Shown here piece by piece: positions 30,540 through 42,890 of a stretch of DNA of 64,000 nt. The notes beneath the pieces were generated by a model, which was not told the origin of the DNA, ran no database searches, and was given only the letters and a program-made list of their open reading frames with translations. The stretch is from Antitrichia curtipendula (Eukaryota > Streptophyta > Bryopsida > Hypnales > Leucodontaceae), in NCBI GenBank assembly GCA_951230915.1, contig OX579634.1, forward strand, positions 19,494,725 to 19,558,724. The letters run 5' to 3'. Made by a program: the position numbers and the translations under genes. Each line of letters begins with the position of its first letter. Position 1 is the first letter of the stretch.

Positions 30540-31165
30540 GATTGTCCTAACATTTCTAAAGTTTTATGTTAAAGAAATTTGTATAGCTCTAGAAGCTAGA
30601 TTTGAAGACAATGATGTCATTGATGCTTTTAAAGTTCTTAATTTAATTCACATGCCTCATAAACATTTTAGTTTAGCATCATGAGGAGTTGTACATTTTA
30701 ATTTTTTTGCAATTGTATGGATTAGAGAAAAGTCAAGGACCCTCCTTATCTCCTTTCCTTTGTGGATGCAACAACTTATAAGTAAAAAAAATTGTTTTCA
30801 AATTGTAAGATAGTTATTGGTGGCTAGACATAACATTTTGAGATTTATAAACTTCAATTAGTTGGAGTCCATCTTTAAATACCTTTCAATTGAAATACCC
30901 TAACCTTCTAATCTTTGCTAAAATTGCAAAGCATCAATGTGCGAGCACCACAATGTGTGAAAAGAATTTCTATATGCATAATAACATTAAACAAAATTTT
31001 TGAAATAACATGACTATAACAAATCTCAATAATGTCATGCAATTGGCTGTAGAAGGACCAAAGAAAAACTTTGAGAGTACACTAATGGATTCCATTGTCT
31101 GGTGGAAGTATGCTACTAAGTTTCATCACTTATTTACCAATTCTAAGTATTACCTTACATGAGCA
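30540..31165 (+). pseudogene. Decayed hAT-superfamily transposase, C-terminal part
   Basis: Conceptual translation in shifting frames shows the order typical of plant hAT transposases. First comes RFEDNDVIDAFKVLN at about 30598-30642, like the region before the dimerisation domain. Then KYPNLLIFAKIAKHQCAST followed by MCEKNF (about 30890-30970) corresponds to the hAT dimerisation core (YPxLxxxAxxxLxxxCSSxxCERNxS), and an NNI-K-N stretch then NLNNV stands where family members have K-RNRL...NLVYV. A stop codon interrupts around 31000, with further stops and frame breaks upstream. No intact frame, so inactive. Confidence 0.6.
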
Positions 31166-31466
31166 AAAAAACAATCCTCGACCTTCACATAGTAAAGGAC
31201 TATGCCAAGTTCAATCCATGCCAAGAGTGCAATATTAGTTAGCATTTTTTATTTCAAATTGTTTTTTTTTAACATTAGAAGAATCTTGCAATTTAGCCAA
31301 GGTCAATTTCAATTGGGAAGAAATTGGCCAATGAGAAATTGATATTGTAGGAAATAAATCGGTATTTTTTGTGTTTGAAAGGATGCACCAGTAAAGAAAA
31401 AACGGTCCATTTTTGTGGAAGGAGGAAATGAACGAGCTTGGAGCTCCAAAAATTTCCCGAACACTA

Positions 31467-31852
31467 GGGACAGTCACACCTTCTTCATTGCACGCCCATT
31501 TTTTCATAGAGAACTTGGGGACGTTGCAGCTGAGTCCCATTGTCCTCCCGCTAGCAAAATATTATTTTTATTGCAAAATATTCTCCACATCCATTATTCT
31601 CCTCCTCCATAGGTGAATAATGGATGTGAAGAAGATTTCTTCATAGAAGTATATTTTCTTGACTCCTTGCACTCCTATTGTAAGCTTCACCCCTCTACAG
31701 CCACCACATCCCCATGCTTCATTCTCATCCTCCACACTCCACAAAAAGGGTTTCGATCACACCTTCTGCTCCCCCATTGGCTCCTGTTTTCTCTCACCAA
31801 CTACTCATTCTCCATAAAATTTTGCTTGGAGTGAAGAAGGTGTGACTACTCC
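31467..31852 (+). mobile_element. Foldback MITE, copy 2 (TA target site)
   Basis: 386 bp bounded by TA. The left end carries CAGTCACACCTTCTTCA; the right end GAAGAAGGTGTGACTACTCC is its complement. Homologous to 16296-16690 in the same orientation: shared blocks include AGGTGAATAATGG near the centre and CCCCATTGG before the right end. A central inverted pair (CACATCCATTATTC at 31586-31599, GAATAATGGATGTG at 31615-31628) makes a hairpin core. Confidence 0.75.
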
Positions 31853-33643
31853 TACCGTGGTTCTTCCTTCCTGGTGTTGTCGGTGGTTATAATAGCAGGG
31901 TTTGTAGGTACTGTGAAAGTGGCCTGAATTTCTCTTTCCATCCATTAATTTTGTACCCACCCTCTTGCCCTCAGACCTCCGGTTCATTCGATCTTTCAAT
32001 GAAAGTGCTGCGGCCACGTACTCTTGGCTTGTGTGCCATCAACTCGCTTGTACATACCAAGAGACAAACAAAATATGCCGCTTCACTAGCTCAGGCCTGT
32101 AAAATCTTCTGCATCTGTTCTTTGTTGATCGATGGTGGCGAAATTAAAAGACTCCGTTCAGCAGAGCTGTCACCTAACATGGCTGTTGCTGGACGGTGCT
32201 CTCCTTTCATTAGATTTGTCGGTGAATGGTGTGTGCAGTTAATTGCACAAGAAATATCACAGTAAACTGATCGAAACTGATTTCAAGGCCGGCATATTAG
32301 ACTGTACGTGATCTGCCATTGCCGGTGTCCATTTGGTATCTAGAAATGAAAGGAAACAGTCTTAAGTTTGTTGAAAGGCCAGCCTTTGATCCATCGATCG
32401 ATCTCCTTGGTCACCATACATACACTCTCTTAGCTTGAATGTGCGCATTTAATTACAGTTTTTATCTCGATTAATTCCAAGCTAATCACTCACTTGACTT
32501 GTGTTCATTGACATGCTCTGAGGAGCGGAAGTCGGGAGACAGTGATGTTGGAAGACAATTTAGAAATCTCACTGCAAATTGGCAGAAGGCTCTACATAGA
32601 CTCAATTCTGTAGACACACTTACAGTGTCACTTGCGAAGATCTCTGCATGAGATCTGCAAGTCACTGGCCACGTTTGCAGGAGCAAAACCAGGAGGCCGG
32701 CCTGTCATTTTCAAAAGCAATTAACCGGATTCCCGGTCTCACTCACTCACAAACTCACTCCATTTATTTTGGTTTTGCAAGATGGCAAATGTAAGTTACT
32801 CTCGGTGAGGTTTCCAAAGAATAGCTTGCGGACACAGACTGCTTAAACAGGAAACTGAATTCTAAATGTATCCACACAATTCGTGAGTCCTTTGATTGTC
32901 TCAAGTGCATGAGAAGATCCCGAAATACGTGCACACGAAACAACAAAGGAGTACTCTATGTTACTCGGCTATGCTATTGTGGGCTCAGTTAATGTTATTG
33001 TGCACATAGCTACAGTTAGACCCATTGTTAGAACTCTCCACATTATCAATCTCACTACTTGGGCACTTATAAATCTCAATTACATTTTGCTACAGCAGTG
33101 AGACTTGATTGTCTGCATTCAGATTATGAAACAACTACAGTAATCTGAGGGTTCCTTTTTCGAGCAAATTTCCACTCAAAAGTCACACAAACAAAATTTC
33201 GATGGAATAAGTGTTTGACAATCATGGTCTCTTCCTGTCAATTCTTGAAGCCGTATATATGCATCAGTTTCTAAATTGCTACAAAATTCTTGCAACAGTA
33301 CTGCTCCGAACCTTCCAGCTGGATATATATATGTATCCTCACGCTTCGATGAATATTTAATATTTCATTCAAGCTGTGCATGTTGAATGACCAGTAGCTA
33401 TGGATGTAAACTTAAGATAAATAACGAAGCCGATTCATTTCATTCAGCATTCCACTGCCCAAAGAAAAACTGAAACTAAAAAGCTAGAATTAATTAAACT
33501 GAGGACGGCCCCGGGCATGGATGTTGCAGTACTACCGTATCATAGCGGAAAGCGACTGCCTTTGGAAAAAGACTTGAGGAGTCCTCGGCCTCTGTGCGGC
33601 CACACACCTGCGCAGGCCTTGAATGCACCGACGCCGTGAATCT

Positions 33644-33672
33644 ATATTATTATTATTATTATTATTATTATT
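33644..33672 (+). repeat. (ATT)n microsatellite
   Basis: About 9-10 uninterrupted ATT units, a likely polymorphic marker. Confidence 0.9.
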
Positions 33673-35819
33673 CCGTTGTCCATGACACTCCCAGCCAGGT
33701 GGAATAATGGGACCAGGGAACCAGGCAAAGGTGTCACAACAGCGCCTGACTTCAGTTTAGTTAAACCCTCACTTAAACGCCCGAGTCCTTTCTTGAATTT
33801 TTGCTTACTTTTTTTTTTTTGGCTAAAAATGTAAGGTACAACAGCCCATTGTGGTTTGAGTTTGACTTCATGCGGTTGCTGAAATTTTTCAATTTTTTTT
33901 CCACAATAGTATAAGTGTGAGAAACAACGAGAGCAATTGAAACTATGTTTTTTTTTTTTGACAAAGTATGAATTTGCTGTGAAATTTTTGAAGTGTTCAA
34001 TGCATCATCGCCCATAAGAGCCTGTAGACTACATTATAACCAACAAAATCAGAATTTATCATGCTCATTTGGCTCACCTAAAGCAATCATATAGTATTTT
34101 TAACATGGAAGGCCTAAAAAGTCAATTCTTGTAATGAATTCTTACTGGAAAGATTGGAATTTCCTAATGAGTCACTATCTACTTCATGAATGTCATGTAA
34201 GACATGCATTGAAGCGAAAAACTCGCAAACTGGAAAAACCCATAATGGGGTCATTCACTAAATGTCTACTATGGATCATCTGACCACAATGGATTGTTCT
34301 ACCTCATATGATATTTACTTCAATTTCATCATACAACTAATGTGGTTTTCAAAAAGTCAAGTACTGGTTTAAATAAATGAGAAGTTATGTAGTCAAAAAA
34401 GCCCTTGGAACCTCTCTATTTGTCATTTAGATTTTGGCTATTTAAACGTTGAGGAGTTAAGATAGAAGTACTATGGGTGGGTTGTCCAAATGATTATTTT
34501 TTAAAGGATGTATCGTTCACTCTTTGAGAACAGATCAACCCAAGTTGTTTAGCAATTTTATGACACCGTCACACAATATTTTATGAATTACTGAAGTTAA
34601 ACATAGAGTGCATATCCATGCCACAAGAGTCCTTCAACCTTGGAAGGAGGTTGAAAATTGGTTGATGAATGCCTTAGTTTCTAGATCACCAGAAGACATA
34701 AAGAATACACCTATTGGTCCAAAAATCATTTTTTAGTAACTAATTTGATCACAGGCCAATGTCCTTCCAAGCTTAAATGGCTACCCTTGAAGCATGAATA
34801 TAATTGACTTGCCATTTTGTTGTCTAAAAGAAACTTTCAACTTCCGTCAATTATTTTTGAGAGTTAGTAGAGTTTGAAGGGTGAATGAAGGTGGTGCAAA
34901 AATGGGTGGTGTATGTAATGGGGTAGGTGTACCACAAAATAATTTTAATCGGATAAAGAATTGTGCTTTGAAAAAGAAAAAAAATACAAATATAGATGTT
35001 CAAATATAAATTTTCAAATATAGATTTTCATCGAAGAAGGGAGAAAAATACTTAGGAGTATTGTGGTATATCAATTATCCTCTAAGGGACTAAGGCAGAT
35101 TTTAGGTAGAAATTGTGAAAAAATGTCACTTTTTTAGGCAATGAGAAAAAAAAGTTAAAAAACAACTAAATTGTACAAATTCGTACTAGACTACTATGGA
35201 AATGTGTGGAATTTTCTTAGATACTTTGATTGCTCAGATTAAAAGAATATAACGTTTGAAGCTAGAAGATTTTTTTAAATTTTGACCTTGCTCGATAGGG
35301 CCAACAACCTTTAATTCCTCCTAGAGTGAGATTTTACACTACACATGGTTATTTTTTTGACATTTGCATCTTGTATCATGTAAGTTACAAATTTGCCAAA
35401 TTTCAAGAGTAAAAGAGGAGTTTTGCAAAAGCTCCCTGAAATTGCTTAAGCTGCCAAATTTTTTTGGATAGCATAACTTTTGATCTAGGCATTTGAATGA
35501 AAAAAAATTATATTCTTACCAAGGAGGGACATGTTTACACCTTGTGTCAAAATTTCATGAACATACAACCAAAATTGACTTCATAGGAACCTACTCAGAT
35601 TTTCAATTGTCTATTCAATGGATATTTGACTTTTAGGGGTTAAGTGTACATCCAGTGGTGCACTTTACAACAAAATTTGTATACTACATGGCATAATGTT
35701 AGAAGCTTTGCACATTCTTAGTGACCTCTTCATATTCACATAGAAATACAAAGATTTAAAAAAAATTCCATTTATGCAAATTTGGATGCAAAATTAGATA
35801 TTCTTTACTTTCCAATAGT

Positions 35820-36760
35820 AAGGTCTACTTCATTTACAAATTGCCGATTTGAGGCATTCAATTTTTTTTAATAATGTGTAGCATAATTAGTAGATTTTGG
35901 TAAGAATAATTATCATTGCATCCTTGCACAATCACAATTAAGCATATCAAATCTCATTTTTTTTTAAATAAATTTTTATTTTTGGTAAATTTTTTAAGTC
36001 AATTTTCATGGTTTTACTTAATATATTATTAAAAACAATTGGTGATGAATTTCTTTAACTCAATTGCATAAATATGTACAGAACATGCATATACACATCT
36101 TTTATATTAAAAAATGTTCCATAATCTTTTATATTAAAAAATAGATATTAAAAAATATCCCATAATCAGATATCCCATAATAGATTTCTTCATAATTAAC
36201 AAAAATTCCCTCTAGGAATAATTCAATATGAGGCATCATATGACTCAACTTTATGAAATAGATATCTCTATATTTTAACTAGATTTGGGCAAAGTTATTT
36301 GTACCATTATGATTAAATGTACAGAATTAGTTATAAAGTGAGGATCAAATACCAAAATCTGATTAAAATATAAAAATATCTATTTCACAAAGTTTAGTCA
36401 TATGATGCCTCACATTGAATTCTTCTTAAAGGAAATTATGAAACTTTTGGGGGGATGCTTGTTGAAGGAAAAATGTGTGTATGCATGTTCCCTACATATC
36501 TATGCAATTGAATTAAAGAAATTCATCACCAATTGTTTTCAATAAAATACTAAATAAAACTATTAAAATTGACTTCCAAAATTCACCAAAAATGCAATTT
36601 TGCTTTTTTGAAATTGAAATTTGGTATACTTGATTGGAATTGTGTAAGAACTGGTTGTTAAATGTTAATTATACAAGACTAAAAATTCCAAAAAAAATCT
36701 ATACTATGCAATAAACATTGGATTGGCTCAAACTGGCAGTTTGTAAATGAAGTAGACCTT
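35820..36760. repeat. Near-palindrome of about 940 bp (long inverted repeat)
   Basis: The left arm (about 35820-36290) and right arm (about 36350-36760) are reverse complements over most of their length. Paired blocks include AAGGTCTACTTCATTTACAA with its complement at about 36741-36760, ATTGGTGATGAATTTCTTTA (36039-36058) with its complement at about 36514-36533, and GAGGCATCATATGACT (36230-36245) with its complement at about 36398-36413. The loop is about 60 nt. The left arm carries extra AT-rich insertions near 36095-36190. No coding capacity. Confidence 0.8.
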
Positions 36761-36799
36761 GGTGTACATTGCAAGCATACATACAAGTTTTTCTTAAAT

Positions 36800-37482
36800 T
36801 TATGGTGAATTTCAAATTATTTTCACTTCTATATGTACATGGTAAATTTTGATTCATTCCATTTAGATTAATGATGTGAAAATTATGAAGAATCTTGTTT
36901 TGTAGGCAATCATAGCATCTTCATGAAAACTTTAATTTTTAGGATTTTTTTTCTCAATTCAATTTTCACAATTTTCCTAAGAAAAAAATTATACTTGGTT
37001 TAAATTGCGTGCTACAACAATATCACTATTACTATTATGATTGACATGTTTCATCTCTATTTTAAAACTATTAATGATTTATTTTTTCCTTCCATGTACT
37101 ACCCACTTCTACTTAACAATGGCAGTTTTAAAAGGATAAGAATTAAAGTTTTCTCTTATATATTTTTTTCCTAGATTCCAATTCAATTTTGTATCGTAAA
37201 ACTTTTTTTTACTAGAACAATTTAAAGCTGAGAGGATTCAAATTCTGAAATCCAATATGATAAGGTACCAAAATAAAATGTTTTTTTCACTTTGAAAATT
37301 GATACCTTACAATCTCTAAGGTCAAAATTTTTGAAATTTTTTCAACACAGTCATTTTTATACAAGTCCAATGCAAGATCTTATTGTTGAACCTAAAAAAA
37401 ATTCATCATAAATCTTGGCACTAGAAATGGCAGATTTAGAGTGATTTTTGTTGAAATATAGTCACGGAACTTTAGGGTTTAA
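36800..37482 (+). mobile_element. TTAA-flanked family member, diverged copy
   Basis: Shares in order with the element at 42306-42890: TTTTGATTCATTC, AATCTTGTTTTG.AGGCAATC and GCATCTTC, then AAGATCTT, then AGAAATGGCAG...GAGTGATTTTTG, ending AACTTTAGGGTTTAA (TTAA at 37479-37482). The left boundary is lost next to the palindrome arm that ends at 36760. Confidence 0.55.
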
Positions 37483-39093
37483 AAAAAAATGTCCAAATTG
37501 TACTTGTGTGCTCTATTAATGCACAATATTTTATAATCATATATTATAATAAATTTTAGTACAGGAGTATATTATTGATATTTTATTAATGCATATTTGT
37601 GGTATTTAGAGATCTTATACAATTTGGATTGAAACCATATGATAGTAAATTTTTTAATTTCTGTCTATTTTGCTCAAAAGTGACTAGTTCTTAAAGGTTA
37701 TTGTCAATCTCAAGAAAAAAAGAACTACGTAGAAAATTAGGAGAGACTAATTAGCATCCAAAAGGGTAAGAAGAATTCACAATTGGAAACAATATGATTT
37801 CACTAAGATCTTTTATAGTGTGTATTATTTTTTATTTTTAAAAAATTAATCAAGATTATACTTATGAAATATTTTTTGATTTGCCATTTTTTGTGGTGCT
37901 TTTACTGATGTCCTCACTGGTTTTCAAACCACAACTTTCTTCTAGTACTTGGAAATATATATCTGTATTAAAAAAAATCATTTAAATATTAAAATTTTCA
38001 TATCTATTTTAAGTTGAAGATGCATGAAAGACATATTGACAATAAATCATACAAACTATTTTTCTAATAATACATGTGCCATAGCATTTTTTCACTTATT
38101 TTATATTATAATTATACTAGAATTTTAGTGCATTTGTCATGTAGAAACAACTTGAATCATTCTACCACTGTCATTTTTGTTGATAAAAACATGAATTATA
38201 GTAAGACTTTTGAAATCCAATTAGAAATCTAAATCCTTGTCTGAAGTTCGCTCAAGGAGATAATAACTAATAGGCTTGCTACAAGATAATCCAAATTAGA
38301 AATCACAACTTATCAATAAGAATTTCACAGAGAAGAAACATCTTCTAGCCGCTTACACAAGCAAAAACAAACCCAACTTGAATATGCAAATATTGAGTTA
38401 CTTCTTATAGGACTTACCACAACGACTATACTCACATCTTGAATACACACAACTTATGTATGAAACTACATAATTCAAATCTCACATCATGCATAAATTC
38501 TAATTACGACTACAATATATGCATTAATTTAGTATCTGATTGGCAAATCTCAAATTACACATAGTATATTCTTATTTGGTTTAACAGTGTTGACCACATG
38601 ATAAAAATTCCAACTTGTATACTCAACAAATTTATAAATTTTTACTCTAAAGAACAGTGACAAAGAACTATTTCTTGATTGACTATCCTTTAAACACAAA
38701 TAGATTAAACATGTAGTTAGGCAATGGACCTCACAATCATACTCTAGACATAGCATATTCCAGTTTCAACTCATAATTTCCAAGCCAACACCTCCAATTA
38801 CACAATTAATACATGCATTCAATTCTAACTCAAACATTAATCTTCCAACTAGAAAACGCACAAATAATTCATGACTAAACAAACTTCCTACATTTCACAA
38901 TCCCCACTTGGCCACAACATTGCCAAATGTAAATATTAAGAACTTTTCAACTTGACAATCCGGTGAAAAGAGGCTGGCTGAGTTGTGTGTGTTCATACCA
39001 CACACACTCACTGTGCTAAAAAATGAGAGCCGTCGATTAAAAAAAAAATTCCCCTCCCCCCTCCCACACTGTTGATCTTAAAAAATTAAAAAG

Positions 39094-39232
39094 TATAGAT
39101 ACGGATATTGACATGGATACGGATACTAGTACGAATATTGATATGAATATGGAATACGGTACGGGGTACATGATATGATATGTATTATACAAATTCGGAT
39201 ACGGATACATACAAATATACGGATACGAAATA
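39094..39232 (+). repeat. Imperfect GGATAC-type short tandem repeat
   Basis: Repeated hexamer-like blocks (GATACGGATA, ATGGATACGGATAC, GAATATGGAATACGG) across about 140 bp, degenerate. Confidence 0.7.
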
Positions 39233-39312
39233 CCATGGGATTTGTCCCATATCAATTGTCACCCCACCTTCCCCTGAAATTTATAAAGTGAGGGGGGTTG
39301 AAAACTTAAAAT

Positions 39313-39838
39313 TTAAATTAATTAATAACTTAATTAATAACTTAATTAATAACTTAATTAATAACTTAATTAATTAATAACTTAATTAATTAATAACTTA
39401 ATTAATTAATAACTTAATTAATTAATAACTTAATTAATTAATAACTTAATTAATTAATAACTTAATTAATTAATAACTTAATTAATTAATAACTTAATTA
39501 ATTAATAACTTAATTAATTAATAACTTAATTAATTAATAACTTAATTAATTAATAACTTAATTAATTAATAACTTAATTAATTAATAACTTAATTAATTA
39601 ATAACTTAATTAATTAATAACTTAATTAATTAATAACTTAATTAATTAATAACTTAATTAATTAATAACTTACTTAATTAATAATTTACTTAATTAATAA
39701 TTTACTTAATTAATAATTTACTTAATTAATAATTTACTTAATTAATAATTTACTTAATTAATAATTTACTTAATTAATAATTTACTTAATTAATAAATTA
39801 ATAATTTAATTAATTAATAATTTAATTTTTAATTAATT
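39313..39838 (+). repeat. AT minisatellite with a 12-bp to 16-bp unit switch
   Basis: Three successive arrays: about four copies of TTAATTAATAAC (12 bp) to about 39366, then about 19 copies of TTAATTAATTAATAAC (16 bp) to about 39670, then about eight copies of TTACTTAATTAATAAT (16 bp) to about 39795, with a degenerate tail. The 16-mer is the 12-mer with one extra TTAA. The short frame read through the 12-mers (repeating LINN) is not a gene. Confidence 0.95.
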
Positions 39839-39882
39839 GAGCTCAGCAGTGGGGATTGAAAAAAAAAATCGATTTTTTTTTC

Positions 39883-39920
39883 TTGAGTGCATTGTGACAT
39901 CCGTGTCACAATGCACTCAA
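39883..39920. repeat. Perfect 17-bp stem, 4-nt loop hairpin
   Basis: TTGAGTGCATTGTGACA (39883-39899), loop TCCG, then its exact complement (39904-39920). It follows an A-run/T-run palindrome around ATCGAT at about 39860-39880. It stands alone, with no adjacent gene for which it could be a terminator. Confidence 0.9.
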
Positions 39921-41214
39921 AACAATGCACTCAAAAGTGGCTGTACCAGCCAGACACTACCACAATGCAACATACAACATTCTAATCTCGTAAGTCGTAA
40001 GTCATAACACACAATTACAATTTAAAATTTAATATCAACAACCAATTTGAACTCATAGACTCAAATCACATAAATCATCAAACACTCAATACAACACACT
40101 TCCAAATCATCACACAAATTCAACATCCAATTCATCAACATACATACACAATCTCCACAACAATACTTTTAAACAATCATACATGACAAGTATATACTCT
40201 AAATTGGCACAAGAATTCCATCACATTAATTCAAATTCAAAAATACATAGCTACTGAGGGACAAGACTCTCATGCTCATACTAGATAGTGGGCCAATTCT
40301 AAATGGCCAGCAAAATTGCCTAAGTAGACCACGGTAGTTTACAACAACTTCCACTAAATTGACTTTTGAATTTTAGTCCAGCTACCCAACTTGGTTTCAC
40401 ACATATTTATATCTATTTAGATCAATTATGCCTTTTTGCCACACTTTAACACTAAATTGGATGTTTAATTGACCTAAACATTAAAACAAAGAGCAAAATT
40501 TGAGGTTTTAAGTTTTAAAGGCCAATTACTGAATCTACATAAATCTTTCTATCCTTTGGATTTTGAAAGGTTGAAAGTGATTGGCCTAGATGTATAGGAT
40601 CCAATTGTCAATATCAAGCAACCCTCATTTTGAATTTAGGCAAGTATAAAAAAAATATATTCTACACATATTTTGTCTCGATACAATGGTTTATATTAGC
40701 TTATATAAATAAATGTATTGAAATGGTGTAAATTAATCATTTAATGTATTTAGCAAGAATTAAGCATTAATTTGAATCATATTCCAAAATTTTGTTTGAA
40801 TTTGAATTCAAAAAAGAAATATTGTCAATACTTCATTTCTTGGCATTTTAAGTGCCCCTTCTTAAATTGAGATAATGTTGGTCATTTTAATTAACTTTAG
40901 TGACAACATTCTATTCATTAGGCACTCAATTTTATACCTTTTTAATTTATCATTGATCTATAAAGATTAAAAAATTAAATCTTATAATTACATCATTATA
41001 TATTATACTCAAAATTAACTCAATTTAATATAAATATAAAATAATTCATTAACATAAATTTTAATTAGGTCTTTTATTTCATTTTATTTAAGGCTAGCCA
41101 GATATTGGTATAGACCCTGCTACCTTTTGTAATTGTCAATAAATACAAAATTAATAAAATTATTAATAAATTATTTTAGCTAATCTTAAAGCCAAAATAC
41201 TTATTATAAAAGCT

Positions 41215-41817
41215 TTAACCCATTACAGTAACCCATAAAAGACCAAATGGCCGTTGAATGTATGGAGGTAATTTTGGGTAGGTGCGCATGAAGTCATTTT
41301 CTAACAAATGTTCTTCAAATTTTGATACATGGTGTAAACATGTACCCTCTACATTAGAATATAGTTTTTTTCCCAATCGGATTTTTGGATCAAAAAATAA
41401 CTTGTAGGATTTAGTTTTGAACTCAATTTCCACAATTTTCACAAGAAAAACATTCCACTTCTGTGGATTTTTTTGAATTTTTTTTCCTTGACTCCAAATT
41501 CAATTCTTTAGTATAAAAAAAATAGAAAATCAAAATTTGTAGTAGAATTTTTTTTTAAGTTAAAATGATTTAAAGTCTTATAATATAATTGCACAAGATC
41601 CAAAAAAACTTGTTTTTATTACTTTAAATGCAAACATTTGGCAATCAATGTGGTACAAGTTTATAGAATTTGTTTTGCAAATTTATATACTAGTCTAGCA
41701 CAAGATCCAATTGTTAGATTTGCAAAAAAACAAATTTAAAGACTTTTTTTGTGCAATAGAAATGGAAGTTTTGATTGACTTTTTTATGAGAAAAGTTTTT
41801 TAGACTATAGGGATTAA
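41215..41817 (+). mobile_element. TTAA-flanked family member X
   Basis: 603 bp from TTAA at 41215 (then CCCAT) to TTAA at 41814-41817 (preceded by ATAGGGA). It shares with the copies at 42306 and 61215 the left block GAGGT.AATTTTGGGTAGGT and the right block AATAGAAATGGAAGTTTTGATTG before the end. Its right TTAA is also the left TTAA of the next interval. Confidence 0.6.
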
Positions 41818-42309
41818 TCCCTAAAAGACCACACATTAATATTTGAACAACAGATAAACGCAAACACATTCCAAGCATACAAAAATGCATATTTTCATCC
41901 ATCAACTTTTGGAAAGATTCTTGTCTTAATTCTTTAAAATTTGTGCAATATAGATTCTGGAGACTTTGTTTTGCAAATATTTTATTATTCAAAGTGTATA
42001 TATAAGGTTCACCTTAAAAAATAACTTTCTTCATTTGAAAAATGACCCTTTAGAAATTATTTGAATAAAAAGATCAAATTATAATCTTTAAGAATTACCA
42101 TGATTAGAATTTAACATTTTGAACTTTAAGAAAAAAATAATTGTAAAAATCACAAATATTCAATTTATGATAGATTTTAGAAGGAGTTTTCAATTTTGGG
42201 CTTAAAATTTCAGTGAAAATATTGGTATATGTACTAGTTGATGTAACCATATGGATTTTATATTACGTATTCACAATTTTGGAAATTTGGGCTACTCTGT
42301 AGTCTTTAA
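41814..42309 (+). mobile_element. Possible TTAA-flanked element Y between X and Z
   Basis: Begins TTAATCCCTAAAAGACC at 41814 and ends at the TTAA (42306-42309) that opens the next element. The left end fits the family; the right end lacks a clear AGGG, so it may be a truncated copy or spacer. Confidence 0.35.
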
Positions 42310-42890
42310 TCCCTAAAGTACTACTTGTCCCTTTGGAGGTGAATTTGGGTCCGGGTTGGTTCCTATTGTCTCAATTTGTAGTGAATATTTTTGAAGTATT
42401 TTGAGGTTGTGTAGTTTGCTGAGAACTTTGTGGATATATAATTTTTTTGTTTCAATTAGTGCTTGGGAGCAAAGATTATGGCACAATAAGCCAATAACGG
42501 AGGTCAATGGGCAATACAAAAAAAATCACAACAAGTCAAAATGATCAAATTTTTTTTTCCTAAAATATTATGTTTTTGTCTACATGTGAAGCTTTGATTC
42601 ATTCTATTTGGAAAAGGGATGAGGAAGTTATGGACAATCTTGTTTTGCAGGCAATCTAAGCATCTTCTTAAAAAACCCACTTTTTGTCCAACTTTGAATG
42701 CTAATATCTTCCAATCCGTATGATCAACTTTGATGAAATTTTTACTAAATGATCTTAGACAAGTTAAATACAAGATCTTGAGGTTAGATTCCAAAAATAT
42801 TATTTTTTTGATTTTCTTGGGTGAATGCAAAAGAAATTGCAGTTTTGAGTGATTTTTGACAGAAAACAACCTTGGGGCTTTAGAAGTTAA
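42306..42890 (+). mobile_element. TTAA-flanked family member Z
   Basis: 585 bp. Left end TTAATCCCTAAAGTAC; right end GGGGCTTTAGAAGTTAA. Collinear with 61215-61802 throughout: TTTGGGTCCGGGT.GGTTCCTATTGTCT, TTTTGAGGTTGTGTAG, TGTGGATATATAATTTTT, TATGGCACAAT, AATATCTTCCAATCCGTA. No frame longer than about 120 codons. Confidence 0.75.

Noticed and set aside
33761..34463. Possible further TTAA element (TTAAACCCTCA ... GAGGAGTTAA)
   Set aside because: The ends match only loosely and no internal homology with the family was seen.
35074..35644. Possible TTAA element ending GACTTTTAGGGGTTAA
   Set aside because: The right end is convincing but the left end (TTATCCTCTAAGGG) is not, so it is not listed as an element.
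39180..39377. Frame encoding a LINN repeat
   Set aside because: It is the minisatellite read in frame; the array soon changes unit length and the frame stops.
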